Source: Setophaga petechia
Lineage: Eukaryota; Chordata; Aves; Passeriformes; Parulidae
Assembly (NCBI GenBank): GCA_024362935.1
Contig: JANCRA010000010.1
Coordinates: 5,758,501 to 5,822,500, forward strand
DNA length: 64,000 nt
Reading direction: 5' to 3'
Below are positions 33,899 through 44,013 of this stretch, in pieces. The notes under the pieces are model-generated. The model was not told the origin of the DNA. It saw only the letters and a program-made list of their open reading frames with translations, and did no database searches. The position numbers and the translations under genes were made by a program. Numbering within the stretch: the stretch's first letter is position 1; each line of letters starts with the position of its first letter.

Positions 33899-35881
33899 TC
33901 ACTTGGCCATGTAGTACTGGGTGGGCACAAAGGGCATCTTGGTGATGACTGCAGGGTGCTGCTTCTTCCGCACCTCGACGGTGAGCTCGGTGCCAGCCCG
34001 GCTGTGCGCTGCCTCCACGTAGCCCATGGCGATGTTCTTGCCCAGGCAGGGCGAGGGACATCCACTGGTCACTGTGCCTGGGATGTGAGGATACAGGGAG
34101 GTGAACAGGGCTGGCCAGCCCCTGTCAATGCCATGGCCCCAGCTCAGGGTCATGCCCGTTCCAGCCCTACTGCCCCCACCTACCCACAGGCCTGCCTTCG
34201 GGGCCCAGGATGGCCATGTGGGGCCGGATGGCGGGTCCCACCGACGTCAGCCCCACACGCCTGCGCCTTGGCTTCTCTTTCACTTGTGCCATGATGACAG
34301 CAGCACCAGGGAAGTCCATGGCCACGCGCCGGCGCTTCCCTGCAGGGTAGAGATGGGTGAGGGTTGGTGATGCCTGACTGGTCCCCTTGTACCCACTGGG
34401 GACACTTTGCTGTTCTGCCTGCCCCAAGGAGGAGGTGGAGGTGGACCTACCCAGAGTCCACATCAGCCCGGCCTCGGCAGGGGTGACAGTCTCGTCGATG
34501 TCGTTGCCGTAGAGGCAGAGCCCGGCCTCCAGGCGCAGGCTGTCCCTGGCTGCCAGCCCTGCTAGCCACACATCGGGGACACCCAGGAGCTGCTCGGCCA
34601 GCTCCACCGCCTGCGCCGCGGGCACCGAGATCTACGGCAGGACACGGGCAGGGTCAGTGGGGCACGGCCTTCCCTGCCTTGGTGCCACAGCGGGGATGCT
34701 GGCACAGTTCCCTGGGTACCTCCACGCCATCCTCGCCGGTGTAACCGCAGCGTGTGACCCGGCAGCCCGGCACGCCGAAGACGGTCGTGGAGATGCTATT
34801 CATAAAGGAGAGCTTGGCCAGGTCATCCGACAGCCCTGCCTGCAGAACCCGTGCCATGGAGGGACCTGGGGAGGCAGGTGGCTGGAAGTGCCCAGGGAAG
34901 GGGGGGAGGTGGGGAGGGTAGTGACATCCACCGGGAGAGGACCCGGAGGAGGGCAGGCCCGTGTGGGGCCCCCACTACCTTGCAGAGCCAGCAGCGCATT
35001 GTCTGACACCTCCAGGTGCACGTCACTGCCCGTGGCCTGCAGCTGCGCCGCTCTGTCCTGCCAGGGTGACAGTGGCTGCTAGCACGGGGGCCAGGCCAGT
35101 GCCAGCCCCACGCGTGGCCATGGCCACCTCACCCCGTGCAACACCGGTGTCACCAAAAGGCGGAAGGACTCATTCCCACTGCCTGTCCCCACCCCCGCGG
35201 GGCTCAGGCAGCCCCATACCCTCAAGATGGCCAAGTCTTTGTCAGCACAGGCGGCGTTGGACACCACGTAGAGGTGATCTTCTGACGTGTTTGTGACGAT
35301 GAGGTCGTCCGTGATGCCGCCCTTCTCGTTGGTGAGCAGCGTCAGGGTGCCCTGCGGGTCACAGCAACTTTGGCAGGCTGCCTGGACCCTCCCAGGGCAT
35401 CCCGGGCACCTCCGACCCCGCCGGATGCCGGGTGCCTGCCCAGTGCCCCCTACCTGTCCTGGCTTCAGCTCGGCGATGTCCCCCACCACCAGGCTCTCCA
35501 TGAACCTGATGCGGTCCCGGCCGTACACCAGGGTCTGCAAGGGGCCGGGGGGGTTGTGAGGTGGCGCGGCCGCCCCCTGCTCCAGCCCCCTCATCCCGAC
35601 CCCGCTACCTGCAGCATATGGGAGACGTCGAAGAGGGAGCAGTGGCGGCGGGTGTGCAGGTGTGACTGGAGGTGGCCCTGCCCATAGTGCAGCGGAAGGC
35701 TCCAGCCGGCGAACGGCACCATCCGCCCGCCGCGGGCCCGGTGCAGGGCATCCAGCGGCGTCTGCTTCAGCCGCTCCTCGCCGGCCCCGCTGCCCCCAGC
35801 CCCGGTGCCCCCGGCCCTTCTCCGCGGCGCCGAGCCCGGGGGGCGGCGGGACAGCGCGGCGCGGCAGCCCGCCCGCAGCAT
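33899..35881 (-). CDS. AMT: Aminomethyltransferase, glycine cleavage system T-protein
   Basis: Mitochondrial T-protein: it takes the aminomethyl group on the H-protein lipoyl arm, releases ammonia and transfers the one-carbon unit to tetrahydrofolate. Predicted 408 aa (human 403). Exons: 35881-35609, 35534-35454, 35351-35220, 35057-34979, 34865-34720, 34631-34451, 34339-34184, 34077-33899; all phases agree. The N-terminus ([15 protein letters not shown]) is Arg-rich without acidic residues, typical of a mitochondrial presequence. [14 protein letters not shown] and [12 protein letters not shown] open the folate-binding fold. [15 protein letters not shown] holds the conserved Asp near residue 134. 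[25 protein letters not shown] and the C-terminal [10 protein letters not shown] are all present. It looks fully functional. I find eight exons where I recall nine in human: the presequence is continuous with the next exon here. Confidence 0.95.
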
Positions 35882-36160
35882 CTTCCTCTTCCTCCTCCCT
35901 CCCGGCACGGCTCGGACCGGCCCCGGGGCGCCTGGGACATGGAGTCCGCCCGGCCCTGGCCCCGGCCCCCGCCCCCGGCCCGGCCCGCCCTCGGCACCGC
36001 CTCCCCGGGGCTGCCGGCACGGCCGCCCCCATCCCCCAGAGACAGGCGGGCACACGCAGGGCCAACGTAGCAGCTTTTAGTGGTGACCCCTCCAGCACCC
36101 CCGCACCCCTCGGTCCCCCCGCACCCCCTCGCAGTGTCCGGGCTCTGCCCAAGGGACAGG
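35882..36160 (-). promoter_or_regulatory. AMT promoter / NICN1 3' end overlap zone
   Basis: The CpG-rich sequence just upstream of the AMT start codon must serve as AMT promoter and 5' UTR. The NICN1 transcript also has to end here: its stop is at 36357, and the only poly(A)-like hexamer before AMT is the variant ACTAAA at 36081-36076 (minus strand). The two minus-strand genes therefore share about 200-300 bp. Confidence 0.45.
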
Positions 36161-36356
36161 ACAGGCTCCCAGGGGTCTCTGGAGTGGCAGCGCTGCCCCT
36201 CGCTGCTGGGCAGAGCAGAGGGAGTCAGGGAAGGGGCACAGGAAGGGCTTGGGGGCCCCGCGGGGTCAATGGCCGAGGCGGGAATGCAGGAGTCCACTCA
36301 GGCCCCGGGAGCATGGAAGGGGCACTTCTCCCCAGCTGGCACCAGCACCAGCGGGC

Positions 36357-39300
36357 TCAGGTGTAGGAAAGCAGGTTGACATCGTAGCAGCCATCCACCT
36401 GGGGAAGAGAGCGACTGTCACAGTCTGCACAGCACTGCTGGGATGCTCCAGCCCCTCTGGGAGGGCTCCTGAGCCATGCGGCAGGGCCAGGGTCCCTGTC
36501 AGCAGGGTGGTGGGACTCACGTCGAAGCGCCCGATGCGGGCAGCTGCCTGGCGAGCCCGGATCACCTCTGTCAGCACCCACATTTGCTGGACCTCTGACG
36601 ACACCTTCTCTGGATCAGGGAGCTCCTGGAAAGAAGTGGGCACACTGCTGTGAAGCAGGGATGGCCCGGATGGGCTGGATGATCCCAGGTTTGGGCAGTG
36701 GTGTGGCTGGATGGCTTTGCCCCCCAGGGAGCCAGGCACGTGATGGTTGGTGCCCACATTCCTGACCTGCTGGTGGTTTCCCAACATGAGGTGAGCAGGG
36801 CCCCTCTCTAGGAAAACAAACCACTGGGGACACGGGTGAGTGACCCTGATCTCTGGGCGCTGCGGTGCCAACACAGCCCACCTCTGCTGGCAGGTGGCCA
36901 GGATGAGGACAGAAAGCTGATTGCTGGCTAATCATTAAAAACCTAATCACGCAGTCCAGAGTTTCCCAACAGCCTCACTATGCGACGCTCCCTGGGCTTG
37001 GGTGCAGAATCCTGGGCACACAGGCTGGCTCACCCCAGGGACCTTTAGCCAGGTGGGACGTGTGGGCTCAGCAGCAGCTCTCCTGGCTGGGGCACAACTC
37101 CCATGGGGGCACAGCTCTGTGACACTGGGCTGAGGGGTCCCTCGTGGTGATGTTGGGAAGAGCCAATCTCAGGGCAACCTCTGGCATCTGCCCCGGATAC
37201 TCCTTGCCAAGGGGAACGTGATCCAAGCAATCAGCAAGGGACTGGGGTGCCCTCCCCAAACTGTCACACAGCTGGGCAAGGATTGGGAACAGCAGGCTCA
37301 CTGCTGGTGCAGTGTGAGCACCGTAGCATGGAAGCCCAGTAGCAGAGCTGCCCCGGCAGGTGTGGGCTGTGTGCCACCCTCCTGCGGGCAGCACTTCCAG
37401 TTGATTCAGCAGGTTCCCATGGGCGAGCCAGCTCCCATCCTGGCCCTGCTCTGCCCGGACTTTGCCACCAAGGCCACCATCTGCCAGGCAGATGTGGCTG
37501 GCAATCTGTAAACACGTGCCATGGCTGTGATGCCCCTCTGCCCACATGCTGTCCTGGCTGGGCAACGTGTTCCCCAGAGCACACCCTCTGCACAGTACTG
37601 GGAACCAGCCCTGTCCCCACACGTCCCACCCATCCTGAGCAATGCTGTGCACCCACTGCTCCCACAGTGATGTCCTTGTCCCTGTTCCCACACATCCCAC
37701 TGCCACTGCACCATGCTGTGCACCCACTGCTCCCACGGGGATGTTCTTGTTCCTGTCCCATCCCATTGCATCCCACCTGATGAGGGATGAGGGGCACTGT
37801 GTGCCCACCTCTCCCTTGGTGACGTTCCTATCCCCAGACTTGAGGGCAAATAGACTCAAGTGTCACCTCAAATAGCACATCCCCACGGAGATATTTTTCT
37901 TCTTAGTACTGCAAACTACTTCCAGCACAAGGCGGGTTATTTCAGGGCTCCACAGCTATTCTTGGTGAAAGCCTGGAGCCAACGAGGCAGGCCTGGGCCT
38001 GGCAGCCTCCTGATGGATGCTCATGGCTGTCACCCCACAGAAGTCCCTCCTTCCCCCAGTACCTCAGCAGTGATTACTCACCCCGTGCAGGCTGGCTGGC
38101 TGCTCCGGAGGGGTCAGCTGGGAGAGCCAGGAGGGAAAATCCTTCTGAGGACTCTGAAACAGATCCAGAGGGTCACAAAAGGTGTTCCCAACCCTATCTC
38201 CATCCTTTACACCAGGCAGCGTGCTGGGGCTTAGAGCCTACTCCTACTGATACTGCTTTGAGGTGTCACTTTTCTGTCCTTGAAGAGAATTTTGTAGGGA
38301 ATTCTGTGTTTTGAGTGGCTGTCGGAGCAGTCCCTTCCCAGCACCACTGGAGCACAAGTGGGTCCCAAGTGCCCCAGCAAAGAACAAGGACTTGGAGCCA
38401 CATCCCTGTGTGTGCTCCCCAGTGCTTTCCCAGTAGGGGAAATGCAGATACAGAGCAGGACAGTGGCTTGTCCAGGCCCCCTGCCCATGCCTGGCAGTGG
38501 GGCAGCTCTGGCACCTGCTCACCTTCTGTCCAGGGGGGAAAATCTGCAGGTCCTCGATGGTGAAGTGGAGCCAGACTGGGGACGGTTGTCGCAGGATGAA
38601 CCGCATTGCTGTCACCTGGTCTATGTCACACAGCATCTGCAGGGCAAGGGCCAGTGAGTGTAACCACAGGGGCTGGCACTGACTGGGGGCAGCTTTTGGG
38701 GTACCCTCCCAAAACCCCCAACCCACCCCAGATGGAAGAAGCCCAAGGGAAGCATCGTCCTGTGAGGGCCGGCTGGGCTGAGCAAGGCACAGGGACTCTG
38801 GCAGCCATGGGGGTCAGTGGGACAAGGGCACCAGACCCCTGGAGCAGGAGCCATCCTGGGGTGTGGGCAAAGTGGGGTGAGCCCCAGAGTGGGGGGTGAT
38901 GCTGTGGGCCCCCATGCCGGACATGCTGACCTGGGGCCGGCGGAGGCAGAAGTAGTCCTGGGAGCCCTCCTCGGTGTGCGGGCAAGGCATCAGGCACAGG
39001 TCCCGCAGGCAGGTCATCCAGCGCCGGGAGCCGCCGGGGCCGGGCCGCTGCACCCGCACGCTCAGGAACGCCGTGTAGAAGTTCCTGAACACGATCTCCT
39101 GCACCTGTGGGACGGCCGACCTCAGCCCCACAACGGCATCCCCCCCATACCGACACCGGCATCTCCTCCGACACCGACCCCAGCATCCCCCCCCAATACC
39201 GACCCCAGCATCCTCCCCCTAGTACTGGGACGGGCACCGGCAATCCCCCTCCCACAGCGGGATCGGCATGCCCCCGTACCCGCACCAGCACAGCCCCATA

Positions 39301-39902
39301 TCGGGACCGGCACGGGCATCCCCCACTCTGCAGGGACGGGCACTGCATCCCCAGCATCCCGCCCAGCATCGCTAAGGGAGGTACCCCAGCACCGGCATCC
39401 ACCCGTTACCGGCATCCCCTCCGCCCCGGGACCGCGCCTCACATCCCCATACCGCCCACGGCACCCCTTCTGTCCTGGGACCGCCCCCGGCTTCTCCCCA
39501 CACCGGCAGCGGCATCCCCACCCACCCCGCCCCGCCGCTGCCCTCGGCATCTCCCGTCCTGCCCCGGGACCGACACCGCACCCGGCCCTGCGCCGTCCCC
39601 GGCACGGCCCCTGACTACCTCCGGGACCCCCCCCCAGCACAACCCCCGTCGGCACCGCCCCCGGCATCTCCCCGTGACTCCACGGGACCACCCCGGTACC
39701 CCCCCGCCGGTACCGCGGCGGGCGCGGCCGCACTCACATCGGCGGCAGCGCCGTGGGGGAAGCGGAGGTCGATGACGGCGACGCCGGGCCGTGCGGGCTC
39801 GGCCCCCCCGGCCAGCTGGAGGGGGGCGGCGGGGCGGGGGGCGCAGGGCAGCGGGGAGCGGCCCGGCCCGGCGGGCGGACCCGGCCCCGCCGCTCCCGAC
39901 AT
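36357..39902 (-). CDS. NICN1: Nicolin 1 (tubulin polyglutamylase complex subunit)
   Basis: Small non-catalytic subunit of the tubulin polyglutamylase complex (established for mouse PGs5/nicolin). Predicted 223 aa (human 213). Exons: 39902-39738, 39104-38931, 38636-38523, 38153-38082, 36625-36521, 36398-36357. All join in phase 0. Exon 1 is GC-driven and rich in Ala/Gly/Pro, with VAVIDLRFP as its conserved end. Exon 2 has EIVFRNFYTAFLSVRV and TCLRDLCLMPCPHTEEGSQD; exon 3 has FILRQPSPVWLHFTIEDLQI; exon 4 is SPQKDFPSWLSQ; exon 5 has VSSEVQQMWVLTEVIRA and IGRFD; exon 6 ends VDGCYDVNLLSYT. The exon count matches human. No enzyme motif or membrane span is present. Confidence 0.94.
36626..38081 (-). 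other. NICN1 intron 4
   Basis: 1.46 kb, the longest NICN1 intron. At about 37600-37760 there are imperfect direct repeats of TGTGCACCCACTGCTCCCAC with CTGTTCCCACA-type spacers, two to three copies. No exon or interspersed element is recognised. Confidence 0.6.
39115..39725 (-). repeat. C-rich/G-rich minisatellite filling NICN1 intron 1
   Basis: The intron is nearly all degenerate copies of units such as ACCGGCATCCCC and GACCGGCACGGGCATC (plus strand C-rich, NICN1 sense strand G-rich). It runs from the exon 2 acceptor to the exon 1 donor. Runs of three or more G on the sense strand just after the CpG promoter favour G-quadruplex or R-loop formation. Confidence 0.75.
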
Positions 39903-40440
39903 GGCGGCGCCGCGCGGCCGCCGCTCCGGGGCGGGGCCGGCCGGGCGATGGCGTCGCCGCCCGCGGCCGCCGCCAGAGGGCGCCCCCGCCCCGCCGCCGC
40001 CCCGGGGCGGCCCCGCCGCGATGGGAACGGGAGAGCGGGACCGGGGGCGGGAACGGGGGCGGGGCCGCGCTGGCTCCGGGCATCCCCAGCACCGGGGACA
40101 CCCCAGCGCCTCCCCAGACCGGCACCGGCATCCCCGGGCAGGTTTATTTCTCTCTCGGCCCCGCGGCGCCGAGCCCGGAGCTGAGGGTTTAGCATCCCCC
40201 GCCGCTGCCCTCCCGGGGCCACCCCGGTACCCGGGCGGCGCCGTCCCGGAGTGAAGCGGCGGGTCCGGCCCCGGTGTGCGGGGTCAGCCCTCCACCCGGG
40301 GCGCACACGGGCAAATCCCGGCTGGGGATGCCGGGGCTCGGAGCAGAGGGGATGGGGACGGTACCGGTACCGTGGCGGGTCCCCCGGGGCCGGCCCGAGA
40401 GGGCTGAGCCCGTACAAACTGCTGGCAGCCGCACACCGGT
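39903..40440. promoter_or_regulatory. NICN1 CpG promoter and gap to DAG1 3' end
   Basis: CpG island upstream of the NICN1 start codon, with GC boxes (GGGGCGGGG) at about 39928-39940 and 40058. It is also the only space between NICN1 and the end of DAG1. A minus-strand AATAAA at 40148-40143 would serve as a distal DAG1 poly(A) signal if the upstream ones are bypassed. Confidence 0.6.
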
Positions 40441-40449
40441 TTTTAAGTC

Positions 40450-41604
40450 TTTTTTTTTTAATAAAACAATCGGAGTCTGTATCAAAAATTTAGTAAAAAA
40501 TTAGATTTGAGAGAGTTCACCGATTTTTTTTTTTAACTATTAACTATTCCTGGCGCTCTTTTTTTATTTTTCTTTTTCTTTTTTATTTTTTTTTACTTTT
40601 TTAGCTTTTCCAACAGTGTCCAGGCTAGAGTGCCAGCGTGAGGCCAGCGAGGCCATTCCTGCACAAGTCCCAAGAAGCAGCCGGGACAGAGAACACACCC
40701 TACTCTCATCAAAACACCCCATGGGGAGGGGATTTTGCTTCAGATCGCCCTCCCCAACCCTGGTACTCGCTGGGAAGCAGAGAAGTTGGTCGTGGCACAG
40801 GGCTCAGCTCATCCTTCCGTGAGTGTTCCCTGGCACAGCAATGCACCCCCTGCTCAGCCATGGGCACCCAAGGCCAGGCTGACCCAACTCATGATTATTT
40901 TATGATGCGTGAGAAAGATAGGATTTCTTTGATTAAAAATAAAATAAAAATGATAAAAGAATCAAACCCCAAACCAAGAAGCTGATCCACCCCAAGAGGA
41001 GGAGGAGGGGGCTGGCTAGCCCCGCTGACCAGCCCGTGGAGCTCGCCTGCAGCACAGCACTGCCCTTCCCCTCCCCAAAAACTACAGATCCCAGTTTAGG
41101 TAAACAGCAGATTAAATGTAAAAACTTAAACCATCGACTTCAGAAAGTCCCTTGAATTTAATTATTTTTAGGCTACCTTTCATGTTACGTCCTGTAGCTA
41201 GACACACGTGAATAGAAAAAACAGTACAGTTAGTGTTAAAGGCAAACAGCGGAGACCCAGAGTGCTACCCCAGTGCTGCCTGCTCCTCCCGACCCGGCCC
41301 GACCCGTCCCGACCCCCCTCCCTGCCCACCGCCCGGCCCCGGCCGAAGCCCAGCCGCCGGGAAGGCGTCTTTGAGCCGAGAATTTTTTTCTATGAATAAA
41401 ATAAAACCAAAGCTTGTTAGGCAAAAATAAAACAAGTGTCCCCCCGAGTCCCGCGAGCGCTGCGGTGCGGCGGGCGCAGCCGGGGAGAGCCTGCTGGGGA
41501 GCGGGCTGGGCTTTCGTGTTCCCGGCTGGCGAGGGGGCTGCCGGCCCACAGACAGCACCGGTGTGGAGCTGGAGGCCCCTTCTCCCCCGAGAGCCTCCTG
41601 TTTG
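40450..41604 (-). other. DAG1: DAG1 3' UTR and poly(A) signals
   Basis: About 1.05 kb beyond the DAG1 stop codon, the minus strand becomes very A-rich and carries two AATAAA hexamers, at 40587-40582 and 40568-40563, with an ATTAAA near 40460. The 3' UTR therefore probably ends near 40540. Between the stop and there I see no coding potential or mobile element. The transcript end lies only about 0.6 kb from the NICN1 start codon. Confidence 0.65.
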
Positions 41605-44013
41605 TTAAGGGGGCACGTAGGGCGGTGGGGACCTGTACGGGGTCATGTTCTTCGGGCGGGAGCCTTTCCCCTCCATGGGTGCAGTGAAGGGGGGGGGAGG
41701 CTGGTAGGGCGGCGCGTTGGGGTCCTCATCCCGCAGCGGAGTGTACTCCCCGATGGTGTCCTGGTTCAGCGGCGTGGTCTCCGGCATGCTCTGGTTGGGG
41801 TACTCTGGAGGGGGCAGTGGGGCTTTCTCCTCCTGGAGGATGAGGGGCATGCTGGAGGACGGTGGGGGCTTGGAGTCGTCCAGCTCGTCGGCGAAGATGA
41901 TGGGCACGCCTTTCTTTATGAAGGTGGCCTGGTCTTCGATGGTCAGCTTGCCTTTCCTCTTCTTGCGGTAGCAGATCATGGCAATGATGCCGGCCACGAG
42001 GAGGATGGCGGCCACCACCACGGCAGGGATGACCGTGTGCAGGTACACATCGTCCTCGCTGCTCTTCTCGGGGTCTTTGCCTGCTGCCACCGTTGGCGTG
42101 GCCTCTGAGATCACCCTGCCGTCCTTGGTCACGGGGACAAACTGGATGTGCCTGCAGCTGCCAGAACCAACCACAGACACATTCAGAGGCTTGAACTCAG
42201 GCTGCAGGACATTGGAGAAAGCTGGGCTCGGCCTGCCAGAGTCATCTGCAATTTTTTTGCTCAAAGTCCGGATCTGCTCGCGAGGGCAAGGCTCTAGGGG
42301 CAGTGTGTTGTTGGTCCACTCCACTACGATGGAGCCTTTGGCGATGTCCTGCACTGTGATTGTGCTGCTGTTCCTGTCGCCGAATGCCAGAGCCAGCTTC
42401 TTCACCAGCATGATCTTCTTATGGATGTCATTCACCACTGCATTATGGTCCCCTTCCAGCCTGGCCTTGAACTTCACCGGAGACTTGTCCCCATGAGGGC
42501 GTTTGTGGACATGGATTTCAAAGGCATCCACGGCAAAAAGCCCGCCCTTGTCGGTGGCATACATGAAGTACTCGTGCTTCCCAATGTGGTTGTGGTCTGG
42601 CATGCCATACATGAGCTGGCTGGTGCTGTTGAACTGCACCCATGAATTCTCCTCGATCATCTGCTGCTCCTTCAGCTTCAAGGTCAGCTGCAGCTTGTCA
42701 GTGGTGGTGTCCTCCTTGTCGTAGAAGGTATCTGATGGTATCTTAACCTCGAAGTAGGTGCCCTCCCACGCATCGACCCTGTCAATGTGGTTTGTCAGCT
42801 TGGGTGGCTCGTTGGGCTCCCAGGGCCGGGGCAGCCCGCTGGCAGTGGTGCGCACGCGGGACGGCGGAGAGGCCGTTGTCAGCTTGGAGATGGGCGATCT
42901 GGTTGTGCTGGGGGGCTTTGTTGGACGGGGCGTTTTGGGCCTGCGAGTGGGCCTTCGTGTTATTGCCGTGGAGGAATCTGTCGTGGACGGTGTGGCTGGC
43001 TTCAGGGTGGAGACTCTCGGCTTCTTGGTGGTAGCCGAGGGCGGTGTGATCACTGCTGTGGGCTCCACGTACCCAGGCATGGTGGGACGAATCGGCACGG
43101 TGGCAGTGCCCGTGCCTTCTGCTACCCTGGTTGGCTGGATTGGCCCCAGTGTGGGCGTCTGGACAATGGGGCCTCTGGTTCTGATGGTGACCGTTGGCTT
43201 CCTCGGCAGCGGAATGGGCTCCCGGACAGGGGGTGCCGTTGTCTCTGTGGGGGGCGCGATGGCGGGCGACGTCGGGGTGGGGACAATCCTGGTGGGTGGC
43301 TCTTGTGCGGCAGTGGTGGGCGGCCCGATGGCAGTCAAAGGCGTGGGGGTGGCGTTGATCTGCCGCCGCATCCTCTTTGGGAGGTGAGGTTTCTTGTTAG
43401 CAATGTGCCAGCCAACAACCGGGTAGCCAAGGCGGGCAGACATGGTTCCTTCCTTAGCTGGAGCCTCCACCTTGCTGATGTTGGGGACGCTGTTTTGGCT
43501 CAGGGAACATCCCAGTTTCCATGAGAGTAAGGCCCCATTTTCCACCACCTTCTTTGCATTTCCTGGTCCAGCCATGAAGGCCGACATGTCAAAGAGTCTG
43601 TTATTTACAACAGGAACCAACTTCATGTTGTGAAGTTCCACCTCTGAAAAGCTCCTCATTCTGTTTAAGAGTTCAATCCTCTGCTTTGGTGTCATTTTTG
43701 TTAAGTCGGCATCCAAAATGACAGTCAGGATGGTGACTGGCTCTTCTGAGCCACACACGAAGGGCGCCGTGTCACTCGTGTCCTGGACGGCCGCTCGCAC
43801 CGACTGAGGCTCGTTGTGGTCCTCCTGGTGGACCTCCACGGAGAAGACGTTCGTGGTCTGTGGGACATAGCTCCCATTGGGGAAGGGCTGCAGAGTGGTC
43901 ACCGAGATGTAGTGGACCCCCTTGTCTGTGTCAAGGGGCAGCCCTTCCAGGGAGCTGCTCTCTGCATTCCAGTGCAACCAAGAAGGCAAGGAGTCCTTCC
44001 CAGCTTCGGAGAT
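41605..44013 (-). CDS. DAG1: Dystroglycan 1, last coding exon (residues 95-896)
   Basis: Laminin receptor of the dystrophin-glycoprotein complex; alpha and beta subunits come from one precursor. This exon (acceptor TTTGGTAG, phase 0) encodes 802 of 896 aa. In order: the rest of the alpha N-terminal domain; furin site KRMRR (to 311); the Thr-Pro-Thr of the core-M3 O-mannose/matriglycan site (Thr316 and Thr318); a mucin-like Pro/Thr/Ser region to about 490; cadherin-like and SEA-like domains ([20 protein letters not shown]); the autocleavage site Gly654-Ser655 (KGSIVVEW); a membrane span about 755-776; and a cytoplasmic tail with [13 protein letters not shown] and the terminal PPPY, which binds dystrophin/utrophin WW domains. 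All key elements are intact. Human DAG1 is 895 aa with the same exon layout. Confidence 0.97.
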   Translation of the reverse strand: MSEAGKDSLPSWLHWNAESSSLEGLPLDTDKGVHYISVTTLQPFPNGSYVPQTTNVFSVEVHQEDHNEPQSVRAAVQDTSDTAPFVCGSEEPVTILTVILDADLTKMTPKQRIELLNRMRSFSEVELHNMKLVPVVNNRLFDMSAFMAGPGNAKKVVENGALLSWKLGCSLSQNSVPNISKVEAPAKEGTMSARLGYPVVGWHIANKKPHLPKRMRRQINATPTPLTAIGPPTTAAQEPPTRIVPTPTSPAIAPPTETTAPPVREPIPLPRKPTVTIRTRGPIVQTPTLGPIQPTRVAEGTGTATVPIRPTMPGYVEPTAVITPPSATTKKPRVSTLKPATPSTTDSSTAITRRPTRRPKTPRPTKPPSTTRSPISKLTTASPPSRVRTTASGLPRPWEPNEPPKLTNHIDRVDAWEGTYFEVKIPSDTFYDKEDTTTDKLQLTLKLKEQQMIEENSWVQFNSTSQLMYGMPDHNHIGKHEYFMYATDKGGLFAVDAFEIHVHKRPHGDKSPVKFKARLEGDHNAVVNDIHKKIMLVKKLALAFGDRNSSTITVQDIAKGSIVVEWTNNTLPLEPCPREQIRTLSKKIADDSGRPSPAFSNVLQPEFKPLNVSVVGSGSCRHIQFVPVTKDGRVISEATPTVAAGKDPEKSSEDDVYLHTVIPAVVVAAILLVAGIIAMICYRKKRKGKLTIEDQATFIKKGVPIIFADELDDSKPPPSSSMPLILQEEKAPLPPPEYPNQSMPETTPLNQDTIGEYTPLRDEDPNAPPYQPPPPFTAPMEGKGSRPKNMTPYRSPPPYVPP

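Noticed and set aside
35079..36152. A 357-codon minus-strand frame ending in AMT exon 3
   Set aside because: It reads through AMT introns and in the wrong frame for most of the exons; only short stretches match AMT.
36357..39902. NICN1 and AMT as one operon-like unit
   Set aside because: Same strand and close, but each has its own CpG start region and a probable 3' end between them; vertebrate operons are not expected.
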